Assembly: GCA_050185825.1 (NCBI GenBank)
Contig: JBFWZA010000022.1
Location: 26,226-90,225 of the forward strand
Direction of reading: 5' to 3'
DNA from: SZUA-309 sp050185825
Lineage (GTDB): Bacteria; Pseudomonadota; Gammaproteobacteria; Pseudomonadales; Azotimanducaceae
Length of the DNA: 64,000 nt
Each line of letters starts with the position of its first letter. Position 1 is the stretch's first letter. Made by a program: the position numbers and the translations under genes. Positions 18,376-26,339 of the stretch are shown here, piece by piece. The notes under the pieces were generated by a model. The model saw nothing but the letters and a program-made list of their open reading frames with translations, did no database searches and was not told the origin of the DNA.

Positions 18376-18945
18376 ATGGCCGACGTTGCCCCGGAATTGA
18401 CGCAGGCGCTCGCCTCGGGGCTGCTGATCTTCGCCGCCGGTCTGTTCGCTTCCGCGGCGCTGCACAAGGTCCGCACCTTTGCCGAGTTCACGGGATTCGT
18501 CAGCGGCTATCGGCTGCTGCCGGAAGGGCTCGTGCGCCTGGGCAGCGGTGTGATCGTGGCGGCCGAGCTTGCCGCCATTCCGGCTGCGCTCGGTCTGATT
18601 CCCGGGCTTGCCCAGCTTCCCGCGTTACTGCTGCTGGCCTATGCCGGCGCCATGGGCGTGAACCTGCTGCGGGGCCGCAACGACATCGACTGCGGCTGCG
18701 GCGGTACGCCAATGCCGATCAGCTGGGCGGCCGTCGTCCGCAACCTGGTGCTGGCGGCAGCATTCGGCTGGGCGGCCGCGTTGCCCGGGAATGCGTTCAG
18801 CCTCTTCTCTGGGTTCTCCGGGGCGCCCATGCTCGCCATGACCGTACTCGGCTTTGCGCTCTGTCTGGGCCTGCTCTACGCCGTCTTCAACCAGCTCGAG
18901 GCCAACCATGCAACACGCCGGCGCCTGTGGGAGCAAGCGGCATGA
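18376..18945 (+). CDS. mauE: MauE-family membrane protein for TTQ dehydrogenase maturation
   Basis: 189 residues with four to five hydrophobic segments and a conserved C-G-C-G near residue 104 (D-I-D-C-G-C-G-G-T), typical of MauE/DoxX-like proteins. MauE and MauD are needed to form the disulfide-rich light subunit in other bacteria. It starts 11 bases after the cytochrome gene with GAGGGA as RBS, and its stop overlaps mauD by the ATGA four-base overlap. Confidence 0.88.
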   Translation: MADVAPELTQALASGLLIFAAGLFASAALHKVRTFAEFTGFVSGYRLLPEGLVRLGSGVIVAAELAAIPAALGLIPGLAQLPALLLLAYAGAMGVNLLRGRNDIDCGCGGTPMPISWAAVVRNLVLAAAFGWAAALPGNAFSLFSGFSGAPMLAMTVLGFALCLGLLYAVFNQLEANHATRRRLWEQAA

Positions 18946-19565
18946 CGGCGCTCACCATCGCCATGATTCTGCTCTGGATCCTCATCGCCGTGCTGGCCGT
19001 GATGGTCTACGCCCTGGCTCGGCAGATCGGTGGGCTCTACGAGCGCGTGGCGCCCGCCGGGGCCCTGGCCGTGAACGCGGCGGTGAAGACGGGCGATCCG
19101 GCTCCGGTGTTCGCGCTCGAGACACTGGACGATGAACCGGTCAGCGTCGGGAGCACGGGGCAGGCGCAGCTGCTTTTCTTCCTGGCGCCGGACTGTCCCA
19201 TCTGCAGATCCCTGCTGCCGGTGCTGAAGTCGATGGCTAAGAGCGAACGGAACGTGACCATCGTCCTCGCCAGCGACGGCGGCGAGGCCCGGGAGCACGC
19301 CGCCTACGTGGCGGCCAACGGTCTCGATCGCTTTCCCTACGTGCTCTCGGAGCCGCTCGGCAAGGCCTACGGGGTTTCCAAGCTGCCCTACGCCGTGCTC
19401 ATCCGCCCGGATGGCCACATCGCCTCACTCGGCATCGTCAATTCCCGGGAGCACCTGGAGAGCCTGTTCGAGGCGGATGCCCTGGGGGTCGCCTCAATCC
19501 AGGACTACCTGGCGAGGGATCCAGGATCGCCGCTGTATGTGGACGCCACGTCAGGAAAGCCCTGA
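18942..19565 (+). CDS. mauD: MauD-like membrane-anchored thioredoxin-fold protein
   Basis: 207 residues. An N-terminal membrane helix (about 4-24) anchors a thioredoxin domain with C-P-I-C near residue 85 and a cis-Pro region Y-G-V-S-K-L-P-Y-A-V-L. MauD is a disulfide isomerase/oxidoreductase that folds the Cys-rich MauA. The start overlaps the mauE stop. It is the last gene of the cluster; no mauG, mauF or cupredoxin gene follows before the tRNA. Confidence 0.9.
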   Translation: MTALTIAMILLWILIAVLAVMVYALARQIGGLYERVAPAGALAVNAAVKTGDPAPVFALETLDDEPVSVGSTGQAQLLFFLAPDCPICRSLLPVLKSMAKSERNVTIVLASDGGEAREHAAYVAANGLDRFPYVLSEPLGKAYGVSKLPYAVLIRPDGHIASLGIVNSREHLESLFEADALGVASIQDYLARDPGSPLYVDATSGKP

Positions 19566-19644
19566 AATCGTGCGGCTGAGCTGGAATTCGGCCCTGGCGG
19601 CGCCTTTTCCGCGCCGGGACCATCGGGTATCATCCCGCGCCTCA

Positions 19645-19721
<77 letters not shown>

Positions 19722-19722
<1 letters not shown>

Positions 19723-19742
19723 CTTCCTTGCCGCCAGGAAGT
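19722..19742. other. small inverted repeat after the tRNA
   Basis: ACTTCCT and AGGAAGT form a 7-bp stem around a seven-base loop, abutting the tRNA CCA on one side and the TetR stop on the other. It may end transcription from either side, although there is no T run. Confidence 0.35.
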
Positions 19743-20408
19743 TCATCTCCTCTCCGTCGCGCCTCTTCCGACACGGGCTCCAGGTTCACGATGTTCGCGC
19801 AGTGCTGAGATAAAGGCATCACACTGAACATCAAGGGCGAGGCGCAGCGCGGCTTCGTTCGGGCGATTCGGATCGTCGCTGTGGAGCACGACGGTTAGCC
19901 CTTCCATCTGCGCCGCGAACACGGTCGCAAAGCCCATCGTTCCTTCGTCGGACAGGTCCGGTCGGATCTCGTGCAGAAGTTTGGCGATCAGTCTGCGGTA
20001 TTCGTAGTACTGCGACTGCACGATCTCGCGGATCAGCGCATCGTGCTGCGCGAGCGCAAAGCACTCCAGGAGCAGCTGGCTCGTCGATGGACGCTCGGTC
20101 AGGTCGAGATTGAGTCGTAGAACGTCCCGCAACTTCTGCTCCGCGCTCTCCGGCGTCTTCACGATGTCAAAATAGGCACGTCCCCACTCAATCAGCGCCC
20201 GCTCGACGGCAGCGCCGAGAAGCGCCTCCCGATTCTTGAAGTGATACTGAACGGTGCGCAGTTGCACGCCGACCTCCGCAGCAACCTTGCGCAGATTGAA
20301 CCCAGCGTAGCCGTCCCGCACCAGCACCTCGCAGGCGCTGACAAGAATCTCTTCCACTCGCGCCGGCGTGGTGCCTTGGACCCACGTTCGTTTCCTCTCT
20401 CTTGGCAT
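19743..20408 (-). CDS. TetR-family transcriptional regulator
   Basis: 221 residues. The N-terminal helix-turn-helix has G-Y-A-G-F-N-L-R-K-V-A-A-E-V-G-V followed by V-Q-Y-H-F-K-N-R-E-A-L, the TetR recognition helix pattern. The C-terminal ligand domain is not identifiable to a ligand class. It is divergent from two PhyH dioxygenase genes with overlapping palindromes in the 183-base gap, so it probably represses them and itself. The inducer may be the dioxygenase substrate. Confidence 0.92.
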   Translation of the reverse strand: MPRERKRTWVQGTTPARVEEILVSACEVLVRDGYAGFNLRKVAAEVGVQLRTVQYHFKNREALLGAAVERALIEWGRAYFDIVKTPESAEQKLRDVLRLNLDLTERPSTSQLLLECFALAQHDALIREIVQSQYYEYRRLIAKLLHEIRPDLSDEGTMGFATVFAAQMEGLTVVLHSDDPNRPNEAALRLALDVQCDAFISALREHREPGARVGRGATERR

Positions 20409-20485
20409 TATCGCGCCTCATGCTTGTCTTCTTGACGACGACGCTGCCCGACCACAGCGGATGACCTCGATCATAGCGAAATATT

Positions 20486-20509
20486 TATTAGTCTATTGAC
20501 TAACTAATA
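20486..20509. promoter_or_regulatory. likely TetR operator between the regulator and PhyH genes
   Basis: Two overlapping palindromes in AT-rich DNA: TTAGTC-N4-GACTAA (20488-20503) and TATTAGT-N10-ACTAATA (20486-20509). A TTGACT hexamer at 20496-20501 inside them could be the -35 of the PhyH genes, so binding would block the promoter. Confidence 0.6.
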
Positions 20510-20591
20510 GGAGCATGCCAATCTGCGCACCCTTGGTTGGCCGACAAACGCAATCACCAGCAGGTCACGCATTGACCGGAGGAGACAGAAA

Positions 20592-21431
20592 ATGGGAACT
20601 GATGTAGGCGCCGAAAAGCGCGCGGCTCTCGAGAAGGACGGCGTGGTCAAGCTGACCGGAGTCATCGACGACAACACGTTGGACGCACTGAACCGGTGCT
20701 TCCAGTGGTCGGTGCATCACCCGGGACCCAGCGTGATTGGCTCCACCGAAGGCGATGCATTCACCTTCGTGGATTACGGAAACCCCGAGAACAGATCCAT
20801 GTACGAGGCGGCAATCGCACAATCGCCGCTCGGCCGCATGGCAGCGGATCTATGGCAATCCAGTTTCGTCGGCTTTCTTTGCGAGGAAGTGTTCTGGAAA
20901 AAAGGCAAGGCCGATCGGACATTCTGGCATCAGGATACCTCCTACTGGCATTGGCGTGGACAGCACTGGGCCAACTTCTGGATTCCTCTCTGCTCTCATG
21001 CCGCAGACTACGCCATTCAGGTCGTGCGGGGTTCGCACAAAGGCATCATGTACGACGGCACGACCTTCAACCCAAACGATCCAACCGAACCGCTCTGGGG
21101 CAGTGCCGGAAACTTCCCGAGGCTTCCGGACATCGCAGCCGACATGGCCGCTGACCCCGCCTCGTGGGACATCGTCTCATTCGATGTGGAGCCAGGCGAT
21201 GTGGTCGTCTTCCACCCGCACTGCCTGCACGCCGGCGGAGGAGTCGATGACAGATTTCCGGAACGTCGCACGCTCGTACTCCGCTTTTTTGGGGACGATT
21301 CCTACTACAGCGCGCATGTCCCGGATGCGCCAGGCATGTACGAGTACACCCCCATCAGGTCTGTCAACGGCGCCTACCTCACCGATGGCGATGCGTACCG
21401 GCCCGCAGGCGCGCCGAATATCAACGTTTAG
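20592..21431 (+). CDS. phytanoyl-CoA dioxygenase (PhyH) family protein
   Basis: 279 residues of the Fe(II)/2-oxoglutarate double-stranded beta-helix fold. The iron-binding H-x-D is H113-Q-D115 in F-W-H-Q-D-T-S-Y-W, and the distal His lies in H-P-H-C-L-H-A-G-G-G, followed by an Arg-rich strand for 2-oxoglutarate. It hydroxylates an unknown substrate. RBS GGAGGAGA precedes the ATG. It is first of a pair with another PhyH gene 26 bases downstream and is divergent from a TetR regulator. Confidence 0.9.
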   Translation: MGTDVGAEKRAALEKDGVVKLTGVIDDNTLDALNRCFQWSVHHPGPSVIGSTEGDAFTFVDYGNPENRSMYEAAIAQSPLGRMAADLWQSSFVGFLCEEVFWKKGKADRTFWHQDTSYWHWRGQHWANFWIPLCSHAADYAIQVVRGSHKGIMYDGTTFNPNDPTEPLWGSAGNFPRLPDIAADMAADPASWDIVSFDVEPGDVVVFHPHCLHAGGGVDDRFPERRTLVLRFFGDDSYYSAHVPDAPGMYEYTPIRSVNGAYLTDGDAYRPAGAPNINV

Positions 21432-21457
21432 CGCGCGAGGCCCTGGGGACCTTACCC

Positions 21458-22351
21458 ATGACTATCCAGAAAATGACTTTCCAGAAGTTGCCCAACACCT
21501 CCTCGCCTCAGGAAATCACCGCTGTCCTGCGTGAGGACGGGGTCGCCTGCATCAAGGACTTCGCCGGAGCGGAAACGCTGGCGGGCCTGAAGCAGGATCT
21601 GATGCCCCTGCTCGAGGGTACCCGCGGTGGCGAGGACGAATTCCTCGGTGCCCAGACACGCCGCGTGTCGCGCCTGTTCGCGCGCACAAGACACATCGCG
21701 TCGATCGCGGCGAATCCGCTGTACCTGGAAACGGCGCGTGCGATCCTGCAGGCGGACCCGGTAAAGATCTGGGTCGACCAGGAATCGATGGAGGTGGCGC
21801 CGGACTTTCAGGTGAGCATCACCCAGGCCATCCAGATCCGGCCGGGGCAAGGCAAGCAGCCGCTGCACCGGGACGATGCCGTCTTCCTGTGGCGGCATCC
21901 CACCTACGGCCGTGAGGCACGGCTGCAGATCATGGTGGCGATTTCGGACTTCACACAGGAAAACGGGGGAACCCGGGTCATACCCGGAAGCCACAAATGG
22001 GACGACGAACGCGCACCACAGCCGGAGGAAGCCATCTCCGCGGAGATGGACGCAGGCGACGCGCTCGTGTGGGTGGGATCGCTATACCACGGCGGCGGAG
22101 AAAACCGCTCCAACCGTCCCCGAACTGGCGTGACCATGGCCTACGACCTCTCGTTCCTGCGGCAGGAGGAGAACCAGTATCTGTCCATCCCGATCGAGAA
22201 GATGAAGGCGTTTCCCGAGGAAATCCAGCGACTGCTGGGCTGGTCGCGCGGGGCCACCTTTGGTGGCTTTGTTGAGATCGACGGTCAGCTCACGGAGCCA
22301 CTCGAACTCCTGAAACGCGACGACTTTACGAAAGTCGGATTCTTACCTTGA
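21458..22351 (+). CDS. phytanoyl-CoA dioxygenase (PhyH) family protein, second of pair
   Basis: 297 residues. H-x-D is seen in L-H-R-D-D-A-V-F near residue 130, and the distal His in L-Y-H-G-G-G-E-N near 210, with N-R-P-R-T-G giving the 2-oxoglutarate Arg. It differs strongly from the PhyH upstream, so the pair is not a recent duplication; they may act in sequence on the same compound. The Shine-Dalgarno is weak (GGGGA). A short ORF follows 30 bases downstream. Confidence 0.9.
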   Translation: MTIQKMTFQKLPNTSSPQEITAVLREDGVACIKDFAGAETLAGLKQDLMPLLEGTRGGEDEFLGAQTRRVSRLFARTRHIASIAANPLYLETARAILQADPVKIWVDQESMEVAPDFQVSITQAIQIRPGQGKQPLHRDDAVFLWRHPTYGREARLQIMVAISDFTQENGGTRVIPGSHKWDDERAPQPEEAISAEMDAGDALVWVGSLYHGGGENRSNRPRTGVTMAYDLSFLRQEENQYLSIPIEKMKAFPEEIQRLLGWSRGATFGGFVEIDGQLTEPLELLKRDDFTKVGFLP

Positions 22352-22381
22352 GCCGCGTCGCGTAAGGAAGCGGAGGCGATC

Positions 22382-22462
22382 ATGCTCGACGATCAGAAAG
22401 CCCCGTTTCTGGATATCAGCCCCTATGTCCTTCAGCCTCCGAATCGACCGCCCTGGAACTGA
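22382..22462 (+). CDS. 26-residue ORF with strong RBS, possibly a truncated gene start
   Basis: ATG 22382 has GGAGG six bases upstream and lies 30 bases after the second PhyH gene, as a third operon gene would. The peptide is M-L-D-D-Q-K-A-P-F-L-D-I-S-P-Y-V-L-Q-P-P with an N-R-P-P-W-N tail. It resembles a protein N-terminus more than a whole protein. The next 30 bases lead straight into the higA end, so an insertion of the toxin-antitoxin block may have cut a longer gene. I do not recognise it. Confidence 0.4.
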   Translation: MLDDQKAPFLDISPYVLQPPNRPPWN

Positions 22463-22491
22463 ATACCGTCCCGATCAACTAACACGAATCC

Positions 22492-22761
22492 CTAAGCCGC
22501 GTTTCGCGCTCGCTGGGCTTTATCCAAATCGTATGTAGCCTGCAGGTTCATCCACATTTTTGCGGAAGTTCCCAGCGCGTCCGCCAGATCCAAAGCAGCT
22601 TCCGCAGTAACGCCTCTCTTGCCGCGAATGAGCTCATTCAGTCTCGCGCGAGTCCAGCCGACCTTTTTCGCAAACACCGTCTGACTCATGCCCATCGGCA
22701 CAAGAAACTCTTCCAGAAGAATTTCACCTGGATGGAAAGGATTTTTGGGTTGCTTGCTCAT
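22492..22761 (-). CDS. higA: HigA-type antitoxin (XRE/HTH)
   Basis: 89 residues. The HTH is seen in S-Q-T-V-F-A-K-K-V-G-W-T-R-A-R-L-N-E-L-I-like spacing (about 27-46) followed by R-G-K-R-G-V-T-A-E-A-A-L-D-L, typical of HigA/VapI antitoxins. The H-P-G-E-I-L-L-E-E-F start is the family hallmark. It lies 12 bases after the toxin gene, the usual order for higBA. It neutralises HigB and represses the operon. Confidence 0.93.
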   Translation of the reverse strand: MSKQPKNPFHPGEILLEEFLVPMGMSQTVFAKKVGWTRARLNELIRGKRGVTAEAALDLADALGTSAKMWMNLQATYDLDKAQRARNAA

Positions 22762-22773
22762 GCAAAACCTCGG

Positions 22774-23064
22774 TCAATGATAGTCGACTATCTCCACGCC
22801 CAGTGCCTGTCCACCTTGCCAGCGGAACACGACACGCCATTGATCGTTTATCCGGATCGAATGGAGCCCTTTTCTATCGCCCCTGAGCGCTTCGAGCCGG
22901 TTTCCAGGAGGTACTCTCAGATCCTTCAGTTCGGCAGCGTCATGCAGATACAGCAGCTTCCTTCTGGCGACGCGGCGCAGTTCCTGGGGGAAGGCTCTTG
23001 TAGCGCGACTACTTCGGTCAAAGAACAGGTCTTCTGCCAGCCGGTTCCCGAACGTTTCGATCAT
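22774..23064 (-). CDS. higB: HigB-type RelE-fold toxin
   Basis: 96 residues with N-terminal M-I-E-T-F-G-N-R-L, central P-P-G-N-R-L-E-A-L-R-G-D-R-K-G and terminal R-V-V-F-R-W-x-x-G-x-A-x-x-V-E-I-V-D-Y-H, all diagnostic of the HigB/RelE ribosome-dependent mRNA endonuclease group. A palindromic operator lies about 10 bases upstream of its ATG. Confidence 0.94.
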   Translation of the reverse strand: MIETFGNRLAEDLFFDRSSRATRAFPQELRRVARRKLLYLHDAAELKDLRVPPGNRLEALRGDRKGLHSIRINDQWRVVFRWQGGQALGVEIVDYH

Positions 23065-23073
23065 GTACCGACA

Positions 23074-23090
23074 TTATCGGACATCGATAA
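23074..23090 (-). promoter_or_regulatory. likely HigA operator upstream of higB
   Basis: TTATCG and CGATAA form a perfect 6-bp inverted repeat around five bases, 10 bases ahead of the higB ATG, where HigA autoregulation is expected. Confidence 0.55.
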
Positions 23091-23105
23091 CAAATACAAC
23101 TGGAC

Positions 23106-23558
23106 CTACCACTCAGCTGACAACAGCGGGAACGGGTTTCGCGTTTTCAGACCTGGAAACAACTGAAAGTCTCGATCCGCGGTCAGCAGCTCGTCGATAC
23201 CATGAGCCAGACATAGCGCTGCAACTCTCGCATCGTGGATGATGGCACCACGCACCCGGGGTAGATTCATCAGGGGCCCAACGACCGTGAAAAACTCCGC
23301 GGTCTCGCTCAACATCCTCACCGTGGGTGAATCCAGCCATCCTCTGATCTGACGGCTGGCCTGCTTCGGGGTCGAAGCCGACTCCTTCCAGATACGCGGA
23401 TTGGTGACCACACTGTAGAACTCGTAGATACACGGCCATGGAATGGCCCACTGCGCTCCACCCTCGGCGTATTCCGTGACCAATGACTTAGCGGCATCAT
23501 GATGCTCGACTTCCCGGCGGTGTGCATACACCAGTACGTTGGTATCGAGCGCGATCAC
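23106..23558 (-). CDS. vapC: VapC-type PIN-domain toxin
   Basis: 150 residues. PIN acidic residues are visible: Asp5 in A-L-D-T-N-V-L-V-Y-A, a Glu in C-I-Y-E-F-Y-S-V, Asp in H-D-A-R-V-A-A-L and Asp in L-L-T-A-D-R-D-F. It is a Mg-dependent RNase that cuts tRNA or other RNA. The GTG start overlaps the stop of the antitoxin gene by four bases. It sits directly next to HigBA on the same strand. Confidence 0.92.
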   Translation of the reverse strand: MIALDTNVLVYAHRREVEHHDAAKSLVTEYAEGGAQWAIPWPCIYEFYSVVTNPRIWKESASTPKQASRQIRGWLDSPTVRMLSETAEFFTVVGPLMNLPRVRGAIIHDARVAALCLAHGIDELLTADRDFQLFPGLKTRNPFPLLSAEW

Positions 23559-23812
23559 CTGGATTCAGGTTCGCCGTAGATTTCCGATCGAAGATCCTGC
23601 CAGGTCAGACGTTGCAGCGGATCATCCCCATCCGGGTTGCCCACACTGAAATCGGGTAGTTCGTATCTAGGGGGTGCTTCAGCCACCTCGAGGGCGACGC
23701 GGAGGCTGTCTTCAACAATCGCTCGCAGCGGTCGACCGGTTTTCTTGGCCAGCCGCTTTGCCCGTATGAGCAGATCATCTTTGATATCAAGCGTCGTTTT
23801 CACGGAACCCAT
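23555..23812 (-). CDS. vapB: VapB-type ribbon-helix-helix antitoxin
   Basis: 85 residues from ATG 23812; ATGs at 23821 and 23839 are alternatives, none with a clear RBS. The V-K-T-T-L-D-I-K-D-D-L-L start and the following helix are ribbon-helix-helix, as in VapB-type antitoxins with T-T-L-D-I. The C-terminal acidic/aromatic part would wrap the toxin. A possible operator (AGATA and TATCT, 23828-23848) lies upstream. Confidence 0.85.
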   Translation of the reverse strand: MGSVKTTLDIKDDLLIRAKRLAKKTGRPLRAIVEDSLRVALEVAEAPPRYELPDFSVGNPDGDDPLQRLTWQDLRSEIYGEPESR

Positions 23813-23827
23813 ACTACCCATATGATC

Positions 23828-23848
23828 AGATACGGACAAACCATATCT
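23828..23848 (-). promoter_or_regulatory. possible VapB operator
   Basis: AGATA and TATCT are inverted around 11 bases, with a TGATCA palindrome next to them at 23823-23828, just upstream of vapB. Short arms keep confidence low. Confidence 0.3.
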
Positions 23849-23945
23849 CAGGCCCGCAGCGGCAAAGCCCTATGTACGCTTTTCAGGAGCGGAACGACCT
23901 CACAATGCTGCTAGGCTGGCGTGTCTGGCTGATCAGGAGACCTCG

Positions 23946-25073
23946 GTGGACATTCACGGCTACTGCGACGACCGATTCGCGCACGTGCGCGACGTGTTCG
24001 AACGTAATTTCACGGAGCACAACGAGGTCGGTGCCTCGTTCGCACTGACTCTGGAAGGTGAGTACCTCATCGACATGTGGGCAGGCCACCGGGATGCGGC
24101 GGCGACCCTGCCCTGGGAAGAGAACACGATCGTCAACGTCTACTCGACGACCAAGACCATGACGGCGCTTTCCGCCCTCCTCCTGGCGGACCGCGGCGAG
24201 CTCGATTTCTGCGCCAGGGTGGCGAGCTACTGGCCGGAGTTCGCGCAGAACGGCAAGGAAGACATCGAGGTTCGCCACCTCATGAGCCACTCAGCGGGCC
24301 TTTCCGGCCTCGAGGAATTCAACGATCCGTCCGATTATTACGACTGGGATCTGATCTGCGACCGGCTGGCGGCTCAGGCGCCTTGGTGGACGCCGGGCAC
24401 GCAGAGCGGCTATCACGCGATCACCCAGGGGTACCTCGTCGGAGAGGTCGTCCGCAGAATCACCGGTCGCTCCCTGGGCACGTTCTTCCGCGAAGAACTC
24501 GCCGAGCCCCTGGGCGCCGACTTCCACATCGGGGTGACTCCTGAGCACTTTCACCGGATCGGCGAGCTGATCCCACCCGCCGCATCGCCGGCCGCCGTTG
24601 AATATCCGGAAGGCTCGGTGGCCGCCCGCACCTTCGGAAGGGGCATGATCGATGCGTTGGCCTCCCGCACGGAGGCGTGGCGCCGGGCGGAGATACCGGC
24701 CGCGAACGGTCACGGCAACGCCCGGTCGGTGGTGCGGGTGCAGACGCTGCTCGCCAACCACGGCACCGCGTTCGGCAAGACGCTGATGTCACCCGACGGG
24801 TGCCTGCGCGTAATGGAAGAGCAGACCAACGGGACGGACCTCGTCCTCGGCGTGCCCACGCGCTACGGGCTCGGCTACGGGCTCAATCAGAACGGTGCCA
24901 TGGGGCCGAACCCGAACACCTGCTACTGGGGCGGCTGGGGCGGATCGGCCATCGTCGTCGACCTCGACGCGAGAGTCTGCTTCTCCTACGTGATGAACCG
25001 GATGGACAGCGGCGTGCTCGGCGACCCGCGCGGATTCGGCCTCATGGAGGCCGTATTCGATGCGCTCCAATAG
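23946..25073 (+). CDS. serine hydrolase, class C beta-lactamase fold (EstB-like)
   Basis: 375 residues from GTG 23946, with AGGAG seven bases upstream. The nucleophile is Ser67 in S-T-T-K (S-x-x-K), with Tyr of Y-x-N-like S-G-Y-H-A near residue 157 and the late W-G-G-W-G-G-S segment replacing the K-T-G triad. There is no signal peptide, so it is probably a cytoplasmic esterase rather than a beta-lactamase. It precedes the cytochrome/propeller gene by 15 bases. Confidence 0.88.
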   Translation: MDIHGYCDDRFAHVRDVFERNFTEHNEVGASFALTLEGEYLIDMWAGHRDAAATLPWEENTIVNVYSTTKTMTALSALLLADRGELDFCARVASYWPEFAQNGKEDIEVRHLMSHSAGLSGLEEFNDPSDYYDWDLICDRLAAQAPWWTPGTQSGYHAITQGYLVGEVVRRITGRSLGTFFREELAEPLGADFHIGVTPEHFHRIGELIPPAASPAAVEYPEGSVAARTFGRGMIDALASRTEAWRRAEIPAANGHGNARSVVRVQTLLANHGTAFGKTLMSPDGCLRVMEEQTNGTDLVLGVPTRYGLGYGLNQNGAMGPNPNTCYWGGWGGSAIVVDLDARVCFSYVMNRMDSGVLGDPRGFGLMEAVFDALQ

Positions 25074-25088
25074 GTGAGGATTGATCTG

Positions 25089-26324
25089 ATGAGCTCTTTC
25101 ACTCTCGCGCTTCCGACACTGGGTTTCACCCTGCTGCTCAATGCCTCCCCTGCGCTGGCGTTGCCCGATGGTCCGGGCCAGCAAGAGGTGGCATCGTTGT
25201 GCAGTGCCTGCCACGACATGCGGCCCATCGAGCAGAGCGCCGGCTACAGCCAGGCAGACTGGCGGAGCCTCATCCGGACCATGGTCGAGCTGCCGCCGGA
25301 CGTGGAGGGCCGGGTCACCGCCTATCTCAGCGAGCACTTTCCGCCGAACGACCGACGCACACCGACCCTGATTTCCGGACCGGTGGAGCTGGACATCCAG
25401 ACCTGGGTGGTGCCGACGCTCGGCCAGCGCGCCCGAGACCCGGTGGAGGCCCCGGACGGCAGCATCTGGTGGGTGGGACAGTGGCTCGACATCGTCGGGC
25501 GGATCGATCCGAAAACCGGCGCCATGCGCGAATATCCGCTGCCTGCCGGCGCCAGGCCGCACAGCGTCACGCCGGATTCGAAGGGCAACCTGTGGTACCT
25601 CGGCAACGGCAACGCCACCATCGGCAGGCTGGATCCGAGCACCGGCGACATCACCGAGTTCCCCATGCCCGAGCCCGGCGCTCGCGATCCTCACACCGGC
25701 GAGTTCGATGCAGCGGGCCGCTTCTGGTTCACCCTGCAGCAGAGCAATCGCGTCGGCCGGCTCGATCCCGCCACAGGTGCAATTGAGCTGGTGGAACTCG
25801 ATCGACCGCGGTCACGCCCCTACGGCATCAAGATCGACGCGGCCGGAGATGCCTGGGTGGCCTGCAACGGCGGGCCGTGCCTGTACCGCCTGGATGGCGA
25901 CACCATGGCGGCCACCCGCATCGATCTGCCCAATCAGGAGACCCACGTCCGCCGCCTCGACATCGCCGACAACGGCATGATCTGGTACGCCAATTCCGGT
26001 GCCGGACGGCTCGGTCGCTACGATCCGGAGACGGGCGCGATCCGCGAGTGGCCTTCCCCCAGCGGACCGAAGTCCCATCCCTATGCGCTGCTCATCGTGG
26101 ACGGCGTCGTCTGGTACAACGAGTCCGGCATGCGCCCGGATGCGCTGGTGCGGTTCGACCTGGCGATGGAGACGTTCCAGAGTTGGCCCATTCCCTCTTC
26201 CGGCGTCTACGCCGGCATCCTTCGGCACATGCGCGCCGCCAGCAATGGCGATCTGCTGATTCACCAGAGCGCGACCAACCACATCATGCGGGTGAGCGTG
26301 AGCGAGCCGACCGGCGACGATTGA
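25089..26324 (+). CDS. cytochrome c domain fused to virginiamycin B lyase-like propeller, exported
   Basis: 411 residues from ATG 25089. A signal peptide (to about residue 24, A-L-A-L-P) is followed by a short cytochrome c domain with C-S-A-C-H (about 36-40), then a seven-bladed streptogramin lyase (Vgb)-like propeller with repeated G-R-I-D-P, G-R-L-D-P and W-Y-A-N/W-Y-L-G-N motifs. Vgb lyases linearise streptogramin depsipeptides; with a heme domain the protein is more likely an oxidoreductase-linked sensor or lyase. It is convergent with a cytochrome b561 gene 15 bases away, so the two may share an electron path. Function inferred. Confidence 0.85.
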   Translation: MSSFTLALPTLGFTLLLNASPALALPDGPGQQEVASLCSACHDMRPIEQSAGYSQADWRSLIRTMVELPPDVEGRVTAYLSEHFPPNDRRTPTLISGPVELDIQTWVVPTLGQRARDPVEAPDGSIWWVGQWLDIVGRIDPKTGAMREYPLPAGARPHSVTPDSKGNLWYLGNGNATIGRLDPSTGDITEFPMPEPGARDPHTGEFDAAGRFWFTLQQSNRVGRLDPATGAIELVELDRPRSRPYGIKIDAAGDAWVACNGGPCLYRLDGDTMAATRIDLPNQETHVRRLDIADNGMIWYANSGAGRLGRYDPETGAIREWPSPSGPKSHPYALLIVDGVVWYNESGMRPDALVRFDLAMETFQSWPIPSSGVYAGILRHMRAASNGDLLIHQSATNHIMRVSVSEPTGDD

Positions 26325-26339
26325 GGGCGTCCGATCCCT

